Assembly: GCA_030813035.1 (NCBI GenBank)
Contig: JAUSTV010000003.1
Source: Bacillus_BA fengqiuensis
GTDB taxonomy: Bacteria > Bacillota > Bacilli > Bacillales > Bacillaceae_H
Length of the DNA stretch: 64,000 nt
Direction: 5' to 3' (one strand)
Under the pieces are notes generated by a model. That model saw only the letters and a program-made list of their open reading frames with translations. It ran no database searches and was not told the DNA's origin. This document shows, piece by piece, positions 52,451 through 60,586 of the stretch. The translations under genes were made by a program, and so were the position numbers. Position 1 is the first letter of the stretch; each line of letters starts with the position of its first letter.

Positions 52451-53465
52451 GTTGAACCACCTCATCATTTCGTAAAGCTAATAGCTGGCGATACGCCGTT
52501 CCGCTGTCGAGTGCATATCGGGCTAATTGAACTCCTTGCTGTAAAGAGTCCGCTTTTCCCGCTACATAAAGGGCTGCTGCCGCATTTAGCAGCACTGCAT
52601 TCGTCGCGCTCTTATTTCCTTTATTTTGAAGTACTTGCAAAATCATCTCTGCACTTTCTTCGGCATTTTGGACAACCATATGTGCTATGTCGCCTCTTTT
52701 TAATTCAAAGTCGTCTGGCTCAATAACGTATTGAGCAATTTTTCCGTTCTTTACTTCTACCACATCTGTCTCAGCTGCGGCACTTATTTCATCCAGCCCG
52801 TCTCTTCCTGCTACGAGCATAACATGTTCAGCATCCAGTTTAACCAGCGTTTGCGCCAGCTTCTCTGCCAAAGCCAACGAGTATACACCGATGACCTGCC
52901 TCTTGCATCGTGCCGGATTGGCAAGTGGGCCAAGTGCGTTGAATACAGTACGGAAACCGAGTTCTTTACGGGGCTGTGCCGCGTATTTCATTGCCGGGTG
53001 GTACATCGGAGCAAACAGGAACGTCATGCCTGTTTCGTGAAGAGAACGAACCGCTTGCTCATTTGTCGCTTGAATGGGGATGCCAAGACGCTCTAAGACA
53101 TCTGCGCTCCCACTTTTCGATGAAACGGCCCGATTGCCGTGCTTTGTGATTTTCACTCCAAGAGACGAGGCGACAATCGCACTGGCCGTTGAAATATTAA
53201 AAGTTGAAGCTCCGTCCCCACCTGTTCCGCATGTATCAACGACATTCTCTATATCAACGTTAATCGGCACCATTTTCTTTCGCATTCCGCGAACAAAGCC
53301 TGTAATTTCTTCGACCGTTTCACCTCTGTATGTCAACAGCGTAAGCAAGCTGGCAATTTGTGCCGGCGTCGTTTTCCCTTCCATGATTCCATCCATAAGC
53401 TGTTCTGCTTCAGAAACAGTTAACGTTTCACCTTTCATACACTTTTTAAGCAAATGTTGAAACAT
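52443..53465 (-). CDS. trpD: Anthranilate phosphoribosyltransferase
   Basis: Transfers phosphoribose from PRPP to anthranilate. DTCGTGGDGASTFNIST (PRPP loop), KHGNRAVSSKSGSADVLE, and LGPLANPA are complete. 340 aa. AAGGGGG precedes the ATG; it lies 20 bases inside trpE. Confidence 0.97.
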   Translation of the reverse strand: MFQHLLKKCMKGETLTVSEAEQLMDGIMEGKTTPAQIASLLTLLTYRGETVEEITGFVRGMRKKMVPINVDIENVVDTCGTGGDGASTFNISTASAIVASSLGVKITKHGNRAVSSKSGSADVLERLGIPIQATNEQAVRSLHETGMTFLFAPMYHPAMKYAAQPRKELGFRTVFNALGPLANPARCKRQVIGVYSLALAEKLAQTLVKLDAEHVMLVAGRDGLDEISAAAETDVVEVKNGKIAQYVIEPDDFELKRGDIAHMVVQNAEESAEMILQVLQNKGNKSATNAVLLNAAAALYVAGKADSLQQGVQLARYALDSGTAYRQLLALRNDEVVQHA

Positions 53466-54981
53466 AAAGATCCCCCTTCTCTTCGTACAATTGATTAGCT
53501 AATTGAATGGTACGGATTAAAGCACTCGCTTTGTTTCGCGTTTCTTTCCATTCAAGCTCAGGGACTGAATCAGCGACAATACCGGCTCCCGCCTGAACAT
53601 AAGCGCACTCATCCTTTAACAAAATGGTACGGATGGCAATACAAGAATCAATGTTTCCATCAAAGTCCAAATACGCAACCGTTCCTGCATACACATTCCT
53701 TACTGTTGGCTCCAGTTCACTTAAAATTTGCATCGCTCTTATTTTCGGAGCACCGGAAACCGTACCGGCAGGAAAGGAAGAAAACAGGGCATCGATTGGA
53801 TGGACATTCTCTCCTAAACGTCCTGTCACCTTGGAAATGAGGTGCATAACATGAGAGAAGGTGACAAGTTCCATCAATACAGGCGTCTTTACCGATCCAT
53901 ATTGAGCAACTCTTCCAATGTCGTTTCTTGCTAGATCTACGAGCATATAGTGCTCTGCCTGCTCCTTTTCATCATGCAGTAAATCTTGCTGGAGCTTCTC
54001 TTCTTCTTCTTTTGTTCTTCCTCTTCGTCTTGTACCGGCAATCGGATGAATTTCAAGGTGGCCGTTTTCAATTTGAATGAGTCGTTCCGGAGAACTTCCG
54101 ACCAATTCGGCTCCATCCACTTTAATATAGAATAAATATGGTGAAGGATTAACGAGACGCAATACTCGGTAAATTTCAAAGCCAGATGCATTGACAGGCA
54201 GCTCAAATCGTTGAGATAACACAGCTTGGAAAATGTCTCCGCTTCGAATATAATCTTTGATTGTATCGACATCCTGTAAAAACTTTTCTTTTTCATATGT
54301 AGATTTAACAGCTGTAAAATCTACTTCTCCTTGTTTTGATTCAAACATAAGCGGAGCGGCTTTCGCTATTGAATCACTCAACCTTTTGACATAGCCATTC
54401 ATTTTTTTTACGGCTTGTTCATAAACGGCTCTCTTTTCCTGTTCCGTTTCTTGTCCGGTTAACCGTACATAGTGAATCATCGTCAGCTCTTTTTGTTGAT
54501 GATGATACGCAACGATCGTCTCGCAATAAACAAAATAAAAACGTTTCATGGAAAGGTCATTCTTCGGTGGAAGGGGAATGTTTTCCATCATGGATACGGC
54601 ATCATAACCCATATAACCGACCGCCCCGCCTTTAAACGGCAAAGGGATATCTACTTGCTTCAACTTTAAGAGTTTCAAAGATTCATCAAAGATTTCTTTA
54701 AAACTGTCTTTTTCACAAACAGGTTGATGATCGGCATCGCTTAATTGGAACTTTCCTTGCTTTTCGTCAAGGTATAGAAAAGGATTTAATCCGATAAAAG
54801 AGTAGTTGGCCCACGGAGATGCCGCATCGTTGCTTTCAAGCAAATACACGGCTTCTTCCTTCAACCGCTCAAACATCTCAACCGGTGTGACGGCATCGAC
54901 ATACATTTTTTTCGTAATGGGAATTGTTAAATATTGAAAAGAATCTTCTAAAAACGAGGAAACATTTTGTACATGGTTCAT
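53446..54981 (-). CDS. trpE: Anthranilate synthase component I
   Basis: Converts chorismate to anthranilate with an amidotransferase subunit encoded elsewhere: no trpG is in this operon, as in B. subtilis, where pabA (trpG) in the folate operon is shared. C-terminal chorismate-binding domain motifs: GDIFQAVLSQRFE, HPIAGTRRRG, ELVTFSHVMHL, FPAGTVSGAPKIRAM, and AGAGIVADSVPE. The N-terminal LLESND motif for tryptophan feedback is present. Start ATG at 54981 (GGAGGAG eight bases upstream), not the GTG at 54990. Preceded by the TRAP leader. Confidence 0.97.
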   Translation of the reverse strand: MNHVQNVSSFLEDSFQYLTIPITKKMYVDAVTPVEMFERLKEEAVYLLESNDAASPWANYSFIGLNPFLYLDEKQGKFQLSDADHQPVCEKDSFKEIFDESLKLLKLKQVDIPLPFKGGAVGYMGYDAVSMMENIPLPPKNDLSMKRFYFVYCETIVAYHHQQKELTMIHYVRLTGQETEQEKRAVYEQAVKKMNGYVKRLSDSIAKAAPLMFESKQGEVDFTAVKSTYEKEKFLQDVDTIKDYIRSGDIFQAVLSQRFELPVNASGFEIYRVLRLVNPSPYLFYIKVDGAELVGSSPERLIQIENGHLEIHPIAGTRRRGRTKEEEEKLQQDLLHDEKEQAEHYMLVDLARNDIGRVAQYGSVKTPVLMELVTFSHVMHLISKVTGRLGENVHPIDALFSSFPAGTVSGAPKIRAMQILSELEPTVRNVYAGTVAYLDFDGNIDSCIAIRTILLKDECAYVQAGAGIVADSVPELEWKETRNKASALIRTIQLANQLYEEKGDLYVSTFA

Positions 54982-55085
54982 TTTACTCACTCCTCCATAT
55001 CCCTTAAGGATGGAGAACGAGAAAAGAATGAGGTTTTAGGTGTGAAACGTCTTTATCCATGAGGGTATAAATTAAGATAAAGACA

Positions 55086-55117
55086 TAAAAACCCAAAGGC
55101 AATGCGTACCTTTGGGT
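55086..55117 (-). terminator. trp operon attenuator
   Basis: ACCCAAAGG and CCTTTGGGT stem followed by TTTTTATG, about 100-130 bases into the trp leader, between the triplet array and trpE. Formation would be favoured when TRAP holds the upstream array. Confidence 0.85.
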
Positions 55118-55139
55118 AAATGGACAAATTAAATATAAA

Positions 55140-55192
55140 CTCAACTAACCTCTTCTCAGCTCTCTCATTCTCATCTACCCTAAACTCAACTA
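55140..55192 (-). promoter_or_regulatory. TRAP binding site: 11 (G/U)AG triplets in the trp leader
   Basis: On the minus strand, eleven consecutive GAG or TAG triplets are separated by mostly 2 bases (one gap of 3, one of 1). Two further triplets (55205-55207 and 55210-55212) lie upstream after a 12-base gap. Eleven matches the subunit number of TRAP. Tryptophan-loaded MtrB would wrap this RNA and allow the attenuator at 55086 to form. Confidence 0.92.
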
Positions 55193-55222
55193 TAAATTAT
55201 TCAACTATTCTCAACTGTTTTC

Positions 55223-55252
55223 ATTTTATTATGAATTTTCACTATCTGTCAA
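55223..55252 (-). promoter_or_regulatory. Sigma-A promoter of the trp operon
   Basis: TTGACA (55252-55247), 18 bases, TAAAAT (55228-55223) on the minus strand; transcription would start near 55216, just before the first triplet of the TRAP leader. Confidence 0.8.
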
Positions 55253-55260
55253 GGATAAAA

Positions 55261-55312
55261 TCAGCAAGGACCTTTCCTCATTAACGGATGCCTCCCTGCT
55301 GATGAAAGTTTC
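55261..55312 (+). repeat. Diverged TTTAT-type hairpin between aroB and trpE
   Basis: ATCAGCAAGGA and TCCCTGCTGAT arms around an ACCTTTCCTCATTAACGGATGCC interior, then GAAAGTTTCACTTTA. Related to the right ends at 31137 and 58634 (GATGAAAGTTTC). It abuts the aroB stop codon and may terminate aroB before the trp promoter. Confidence 0.45.
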
Positions 55313-56390
55313 ACTTTAGCTCAGCTTCCAATAAAGCGGTCAGAAGTCCATCTTCCACTGCAGTGACAGTCGGCTCACCCACTTCTTTCAACAATACCAT
55401 TTGGATGCTGTTAGCCTTATTTTTTTTGTCTTTCTTCATCTTTTGCAGCAATTCATCCGCCGTCAAAGATGAAGGAATCGATGTTGCATACCCCAGCTGC
55501 TCCAGCCAAATGCCAAAACGTTCCACATCAAAATCAAGCTGGTGAACATTTCGACTCAGCTTCAGAGCGAATACCATACCAATGACGACCGCTTCACCAT
55601 GCGTCATTTTACCGTATCCCATGGCCGCTTCAATCGCATGTCCAAGCGTATGGCCAAGATTCAAATAAGCGCGTACTCCCTTTTCCGTTTCGTCTTCCGC
55701 CACAATTCCCGCTTTGACTAAAATTCCTTTTTCAATGGCATAGGCAAGCTGATCACCTTTCAAGTCATCGATGGAATGTATATGCTTCACCAGCCACTCG
55801 TAGAAATCCTGTTCACTAATTAACGCGTGTTTAATGACCTCGGCGAAGCCAGACAGCCACTCTTTTTGCGGAAGAGATTGTAAAAGGTTGATATCATAAA
55901 ATACCGCTTCTGGTTGATAGAAAGCCCCAATCATATTTTTTCCAAGTTCATGATTGATAGCAACCTTGCCGCCTACAGCGCTATCATGTGCCAATAAGGT
56001 CGTAGGAACTTGAATAAACGGAATTCCCCTCATATATGTTGATGCAACAAAACCTGCCAAATCGCCGACCACTCCTCCTCCGAAAGCAATGATCAAAGAA
56101 TGCCGGTCAAGCTGTTGTTCTAAGGCATATGTATGGCACCGATAAAATTGATCAAACGACTTAGCCTTCTCACCGCTCGGAACAACAAAAAGACAAGTCG
56201 GGAATGTTTCAGCCAAAATGTCAATCATCTTCTCTCCATGAAGACGATTTACCTCTTCATCGGTGATGATCATAATTTTTGTTGCATTTGGGTGAACATC
56301 CGATATAACGCGAGGCAGCTGATCCATCATATGTGATCCAAGAAATAAAGGATACGTCTTTGAAGATGTGTGGATGTCAATTGTTCTCAT
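55311..56390 (-). CDS. aroB: 3-dehydroquinate synthase
   Basis: NAD- and metal-dependent cyclase of the shikimate pathway. FGGGVVGDLAGFVASTYMRGI, PTTLLAHDSAVGGKVAINH and GHTLGHAIEAAMGYGKMTHGEAV (metal-binding His) are intact. 359 aa. Its ATG shares a base with the aroC stop (TAATG), and GAGGGAG lies inside aroC. Chorismate mutase aroH, which follows in B. subtilis, is absent. Confidence 0.97.
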   Translation of the reverse strand: MRTIDIHTSSKTYPLFLGSHMMDQLPRVISDVHPNATKIMIITDEEVNRLHGEKMIDILAETFPTCLFVVPSGEKAKSFDQFYRCHTYALEQQLDRHSLIIAFGGGVVGDLAGFVASTYMRGIPFIQVPTTLLAHDSAVGGKVAINHELGKNMIGAFYQPEAVFYDINLLQSLPQKEWLSGFAEVIKHALISEQDFYEWLVKHIHSIDDLKGDQLAYAIEKGILVKAGIVAEDETEKGVRAYLNLGHTLGHAIEAAMGYGKMTHGEAVVIGMVFALKLSRNVHQLDFDVERFGIWLEQLGYATSIPSSLTADELLQKMKKDKKNKANSIQMVLLKEVGEPTVTAVEDGLLTALLEAELK

Positions 56391-57562
56391 TAAAACTCCC
56401 TCGCATACGAACGCATTTTTTCTACATTATCGGCAATCAAATCCATGCGGTCTTGTCCAAATTGCTCGACAATGGCATTGGCAATTTCCCATGCCACTAC
56501 TGCTTCCGCTACCACGCTTGCAGCTGGAACCGCACAACTATCTGATCGCTCAATGCTCGCTGCGAATTCTTCTTTCGTTTCAATATCCACACTCTTTAAC
56601 GGCTTATAAAGAGTAGGAATCGGCTTCATTACACCACGGACAACAATCGGCATGCCATTGCTCATCCCGCCTTCAAGACCACCCAAGTTATTCGTTTTTC
56701 TTGTATATCCTTCTTGTTCATTCCACAAAATTTCATCATGTACTTGACTGCCTGGAAGTCTGGCGGCTTCAAAACCAATTCCAAACTCCACTCCCTTAAA
56801 TGCATTAATACTCATGACAGCAGCAGCAATTTTAGCATCTAACTTACGATCGTACTGCACATAACTGCCCACTCCAACCGGCATGCCTTCCACAACGACT
56901 TCCACGACTCCCCCGATTGAATCGCCATTTTGTTTCGCATCATCAATGGCTTGCATCATTTTTGGTTCAGCCTCTTTATCAAAACATCTGACAGGCGACT
57001 CTTCCGTAACCGTTTCTAGCTCCTCCAGTGATTGATATTTTGGATTAGCGGCTTGAATTCCTCCAATTTCCAAAACATGCCCGACTACTTTAATGCCAAG
57101 CTGTTGCAATAATTTTTTCGCTACCGCCCCAGCGGCTACCCGGACGGTCGTTTCACGCGCTGAAGAACGCTCCAACACATTGCGCATATCGCGATGTCCA
57201 TATTTGATGGCGCCGTTTAAATCTGCATGACCCGGTCTAGGACGGGAAATCTTGCGTTTCACTTCTTCCAGCTCATCATCTGCGATTGGTTCGCTTCCCA
57301 TGATTTTCGTCCAATGTTTCCAATCATTGTTTTCTACCACAAGGGTAATCGGAGAACCAAGCGTATAGCCGTGGCGTACACCGCTTAAAATTTCAACCGT
57401 ATCTTTTTCGATTTGCATCCGTCTTCCTCTGCCATGCCCTTTTTGCCTTCTTGCGAGGTCTGTATTAATATCTTCTGCTGTTAGAGACAAGCCTGCAGGA
57501 ATTCCTTCCAAAATCGTCGTTAGTTGGGGGCCATGTGATTCCCCTGCTGTTAAGTATCTCAT
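56390..57562 (-). CDS. aroC: Chorismate synthase
   Basis: FMN-dependent enzyme completing chorismate. Signature 1 GESHGPQLTTILEGIPAG, signature 2 RSSARETTVRVAAGAVAK, signature 3 RPGHADLNGAIKY are present. 390 aa. Called aroF in B. subtilis. GGAGGA precedes the ATG. First gene after a strong bidirectional terminator, so it must have its own promoter or depend on read-through. Confidence 0.97.
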   Translation of the reverse strand: MRYLTAGESHGPQLTTILEGIPAGLSLTAEDINTDLARRQKGHGRGRRMQIEKDTVEILSGVRHGYTLGSPITLVVENNDWKHWTKIMGSEPIADDELEEVKRKISRPRPGHADLNGAIKYGHRDMRNVLERSSARETTVRVAAGAVAKKLLQQLGIKVVGHVLEIGGIQAANPKYQSLEELETVTEESPVRCFDKEAEPKMMQAIDDAKQNGDSIGGVVEVVVEGMPVGVGSYVQYDRKLDAKIAAAVMSINAFKGVEFGIGFEAARLPGSQVHDEILWNEQEGYTRKTNNLGGLEGGMSNGMPIVVRGVMKPIPTLYKPLKSVDIETKEEFAASIERSDSCAVPAASVVAEAVVAWEIANAIVEQFGQDRMDLIADNVEKMRSYAREF

Positions 57563-57635
57563 TCGTTATCCTCCATTCAGTCCACACTCGTTTAAATCAG
57601 AATGTTTTTACTTTTATGTATGAATATAGCACACT

Positions 57636-57669
57636 TTTTTTGTCTGTGGTACCGTACCACAGACAAAAA
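57636..57669. terminator. Bidirectional terminator between cheR and aroC
   Basis: TTTTTTGTCTGTGGTAC and its complement; near-perfect palindrome with T runs on both strands. Confidence 0.75.
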
Positions 57670-57766
57670 AACAAAAAGATGACTTTATATGAATTCAATT
57701 TATTATTTCAACATCGGTCAACGCTTTTTATCATATCCATGTCTCTCTGCCTTTACAGCTGCTTAT

Positions 57767-57816
57767 GCGTAAATAGGGGGAGATGGATAAAAACATCCAT
57801 CTCCCCCTATTTACGC
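57767..57816. terminator. Long perfect hairpin downstream of cheR
   Basis: A 22-bp perfect stem (GCGTAAATAGGGGGAGATGGAT) with loop AAAAAC, four bases from the cheR stop codon. No U-tract. Confidence 0.65.
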
Positions 57817-57819
57817 GGA

Positions 57820-58593
57820 TTACATTTTTCGGTAAAAAAAGGTATCTTCCGTTTCAAAACCATATGACGAAGGATTAAAAATTTGCTCGGTGCTTCCGAC
57901 AAAGAATACCCCTTTAGATGCTAGAGCTTGACTAAACTTTTGGTAAAGCAAGTGTTTCGCCTCTTCAGTAAAATAGATTAATACGTTTCGGCACACAATA
58001 AGATCAAAATCCCGGTCGAACGAATCGGCAAGGAGGTTATGTTTCCGAAATGTGACCGTACGCTTGATGTCATCATGAATTTTGTAGACCATCCCCTGCT
58101 TCGTAAAGTATTTATCCTTTATCAGCAGAGGGACTTCCTGCAAGGCTCTTTCGCCGTACAATCCGATTTTTGCTTTTTGAATCACGTTTTCATCGATGTC
58201 AGTGGCCAAAATTTGGATTTGAGATAAAGGATAAAAAGAAGAAAGAATCATAGCTAACGTATACGGCTCTTCTCCTGTAGAACAGGCTGCACTCCACACT
58301 TTCAGCTTCCTCTTTTGCCCGACCATATCCGGTAATATTTTTTTCTCCAAAACTTCCCATCTTTTTGCATTTCGATAGAATTCCGATACGTTGATTGTCA
58401 TCCGATCCAGAAATTCAGCCAACAAATCTGAATCCCGATTCATTCCATCAAAAAATCCCGAAAATGATCGGAATCCTTTCTTCTCATACAACGATGTCAG
58501 TCGCCTTTTCATTTGCGCTTCTTTATAAAGAGATAAATCAATTCCTGTTTTTCTTTTGATTCTTTCAATAAACTCTTGATAATCATTTGACAT
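57820..58593 (-). CDS. cheR: Chemotaxis protein methyltransferase CheR
   Basis: SAM-dependent methyltransferase of chemoreceptor glutamates. N-terminal helical domain (IKRKTGIDLSLYKEAQMKRRL), then the SAM domain with VWSAACSTGEEPYTLAMIL, ATDIDENVIQKA and DLIVCRNVLIYF. 257 aa. In B. subtilis the gene has the same position between ndk and aroF, away from other chemotaxis genes. It suggests a motile or at least chemosensory organism. GGGGAG precedes the ATG. Confidence 0.96.
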   Translation of the reverse strand: MSNDYQEFIERIKRKTGIDLSLYKEAQMKRRLTSLYEKKGFRSFSGFFDGMNRDSDLLAEFLDRMTINVSEFYRNAKRWEVLEKKILPDMVGQKRKLKVWSAACSTGEEPYTLAMILSSFYPLSQIQILATDIDENVIQKAKIGLYGERALQEVPLLIKDKYFTKQGMVYKIHDDIKRTVTFRKHNLLADSFDRDFDLIVCRNVLIYFTEEAKHLLYQKFSQALASKGVFFVGSTEQIFNPSSYGFETEDTFFYRKM

Positions 58594-58633
58594 TTTCCAA
58601 ACTCCCCGCAGGTTTTGATATCCAAAGTTAAAG

Positions 58634-58686
58634 TTTATCCCGCATTAACGGGCAGTAAGACCCCCACTGATGGAAGTTTCCTTTAT
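58634..58686 (+). repeat. TTTAT-bounded mini-element, short form
   Basis: TTTATCCCGCATTAACGGGC at the left, CCCCCACTGATGGAAG then TTTCCTTTAT at the right, 53 bp. A CCCG/CGGG hairpin follows the first TTTAT. Best-preserved short copy; compare 60532-60586, 62416-62466 and the longer 22704-22810. Confidence 0.65.
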
Positions 58687-58813
58687 TAATATATCGCCCG
58701 AATTTCTTAAATGTTTATAGAGAAAGATTTAGAAAATTCCACATGACCAAAGAACGGCCATATCAAATTTTTTAGACCTGTTGGGGCAGATTCAAGCTGT
58801 CTGGACCCCGATT

Positions 58814-58853
58814 AAAAAAAATCTGTCCCGTTTAAATACGGGACAGATTTTTT
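58814..58853. terminator. Terminator of ndk
   Basis: AAAAAAATCTGTCCCG and its complement; strong on both strands, adjacent to the ndk stop. Confidence 0.85.
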
Positions 58854-59299
58854 TAATAAATCCAGTTATTGATTAACTTTTCGTAGCTGATAAGTTCTTC
58901 TTCTTTAAAGAAAAGACCGATTTCACGTGCTGCACTTTCTGGTGCATCTGAACCGTGAATGATGTTCTTATCAAGCGTTAAGCCATAGTCTCCACGAATT
59001 GTACCTGGCAATGCTTCTTTCGGATGCGTTTTACCCATCATTTGACGAGCTGTTGCAATGACATTTTCCCCTTGCCATACCATTGCGAATACAGGACCTG
59101 ATGTAATGAAGCTAACAAGATCGCCGAAAAATGGCTTTTCTTTATGCTCACCATAGTGCTGCTCTGCTAACTCTGGTGTAATTTGCATTAACTTCGCTCC
59201 AACTAATTGAAAGCCCTTTCTTTCAAATCGGGAAACAATTTCCCCGACAACGTTGCGTTGAACCCCATCTGGTTTGACCATAAGAAACGTTCTTTCCAT
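58853..59299 (-). CDS. ndk: Nucleoside diphosphate kinase
   Basis: 148 aa. MERTFLMVKPDGVQRNVVGEI start, and the active-site His block NIIHGSDAPESAAREI. Transfers the gamma phosphate between nucleotides. The frame continues upstream to 59425, but that part lies in the promoter region and the ATG at 59299 has GGAGAG five bases upstream. Confidence 0.97.
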   Translation of the reverse strand: MERTFLMVKPDGVQRNVVGEIVSRFERKGFQLVGAKLMQITPELAEQHYGEHKEKPFFGDLVSFITSGPVFAMVWQGENVIATARQMMGKTHPKEALPGTIRGDYGLTLDKNIIHGSDAPESAAREIGLFFKEEELISYEKLINNWIY

Positions 59300-59355
59300 T
59301 TTATCTCTCCACCCCTGAAGTATGTATATTGGAAGCGCAATCACATCCAACAAGA

Positions 59356-59384
59356 ATATTACCATTGTTTTTATATTTTGACAA
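59356..59384 (-). promoter_or_regulatory. Sigma-A promoter of ndk
   Basis: TTGTCA (59384-59379), 17 bases, TAATAT (59361-59356) on the minus strand, between the hepT stop and ndk. Confidence 0.6.
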
Positions 59385-59393
59385 CTTATCCAC

Positions 59394-60359
59394 TTAAAAT
59401 TTACGATTTCCGACAAATTTCGCAATTTTGTATAAAGTGTCTTTTGCTTTATTGGATGGAAGCTCTTCCAGCAGTGACAAGGCTTTTTGTAAATAATGCT
59501 GACTTATGGCCGCAGACTGCTCAATGGCACCAGATGACTTAATATGGGTAATGATTTCCTCTATCTCTTGTTCAGGTTGGTCCGATTCGAACATCTGACT
59601 AATTCTGTCATGAATGGATGGGTTTTTTATCGCATACAGGACAGGCAGCGTAATATTCCCTTGAAGCAGATCGCTTCCAGCCGGTTTACCGAGCTGTGCA
59701 GCCGAAGCGGTAAAATCCAAAATATCGTCTGTAATTTGAAAAGCCATTCCCACATTGTATCCGAACCAGAATAAACGCTTATGTACAGCTTCAGATGCTC
59801 CAGAAGCAATGGCGCCCAGTTGACAGCTTACAGCGATGAGAAGAGCCGTTTTTCGTTTGATACGTCGTAAATATGTACGAAGGTCTTGATCCAAATTATA
59901 CTTATCTTTAATTTGTTCAATTTCTCCGAGGCAAACTTCCACTATCGTTTTAGATAAAATTTCGTGCGCCTTCACATCTTGTATGTTGGCCATCAATTCT
60001 AAGGAACGGGAGAAAATGTAATCCCCTGTATACATGGCAATACGATTATCCCATTTCGCCTTAACCGTAGGCTTCCCTCTTCTCGTGTCCGCATCATCTA
60101 TCACGTCATCATGAACAAGCGAAGACATATGAATAAGCTCTAAAGCAACGGCGACATTTTTTATAACCTGAATGTCATAATGACCAAATTTCCCCGATAA
60201 CAGCACAAACACAGGACGAATTCGCTTTCCCCCTGCCTGCAAATAGTGAAGAGAAGTTTGGCTGATCAGCGAATAATCCGTTTGAATCGCCTGTTCCAAC
60301 TCTTTCTCAATGAGCGCAATATCCGAATTTAAAAAGCCATACATCATTTTTAATTTCAT
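59394..60359 (-). CDS. hepT: Heptaprenyl diphosphate synthase component II
   Basis: Catalytic subunit making the C35 side chain of menaquinone-7. Both Asp-rich motifs are intact: DDVIDDADTRRG (about residue 83) and DDILDFTA. 321 aa. The ATG at 60359 follows AAGGTG. Operon with menG and the regulatory subunit hepS, exactly as in B. subtilis. Supports MK-7 as the quinone used by the Qcr complex encoded in this window. Confidence 0.96.
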   Translation of the reverse strand: MKLKMMYGFLNSDIALIEKELEQAIQTDYSLISQTSLHYLQAGGKRIRPVFVLLSGKFGHYDIQVIKNVAVALELIHMSSLVHDDVIDDADTRRGKPTVKAKWDNRIAMYTGDYIFSRSLELMANIQDVKAHEILSKTIVEVCLGEIEQIKDKYNLDQDLRTYLRRIKRKTALLIAVSCQLGAIASGASEAVHKRLFWFGYNVGMAFQITDDILDFTASAAQLGKPAGSDLLQGNITLPVLYAIKNPSIHDRISQMFESDQPEQEIEEIITHIKSSGAIEQSAAISQHYLQKALSLLEELPSNKAKDTLYKIAKFVGNRKF

Positions 60360-60531
60360 TAGATTCACCTTAACTATTAATATTCGCTCTCCATTACTGA
60401 TTCTTAGTCCCTAATAAAAAGATGAAAGGCCGTAAACATACATGACCTTTCATAATCAACCAAACTATACCGATATTGTGACCAATATTCGTACAAAGGA
60501 ACCCGGTGCGGCCGCTTGAACAATGCCGCTC

Positions 60532-60586
60532 TTTGTCCCACATTGACGGGGCAGTAAGAACCCCTACTGATGGAAGTTTTCTTTAT
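60532..60586 (+). repeat. TTTAT-type mini-element overlapping the menG 3' end
   Basis: TTTGTCCCACATTGACGGGGC at the left, CCCCTACTGATGGAAG then TTTTCTTTAT at the right, 55 bp. Its right part contains the last codons and TAG stop of menG on the opposite strand. Confidence 0.6.

Noticed and set aside
55140..55212. Simple-sequence GAG/TAG tract as a microsatellite
   Set aside because: Spacing of mostly two bases, count of 11 and position before an attenuator fit a TRAP site.
54982..55252. T-box riboswitch in the trp leader
   Set aside because: No T-box sequence, specifier loop or stem I; the TRAP array explains the leader.
59300..59425. 42-residue N-terminal extension of Ndk with a hydrophobic stretch
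   Set aside because: It covers the ndk promoter and part of hepT, is out of line with the family, and the ATG at 59299 has a good SD.
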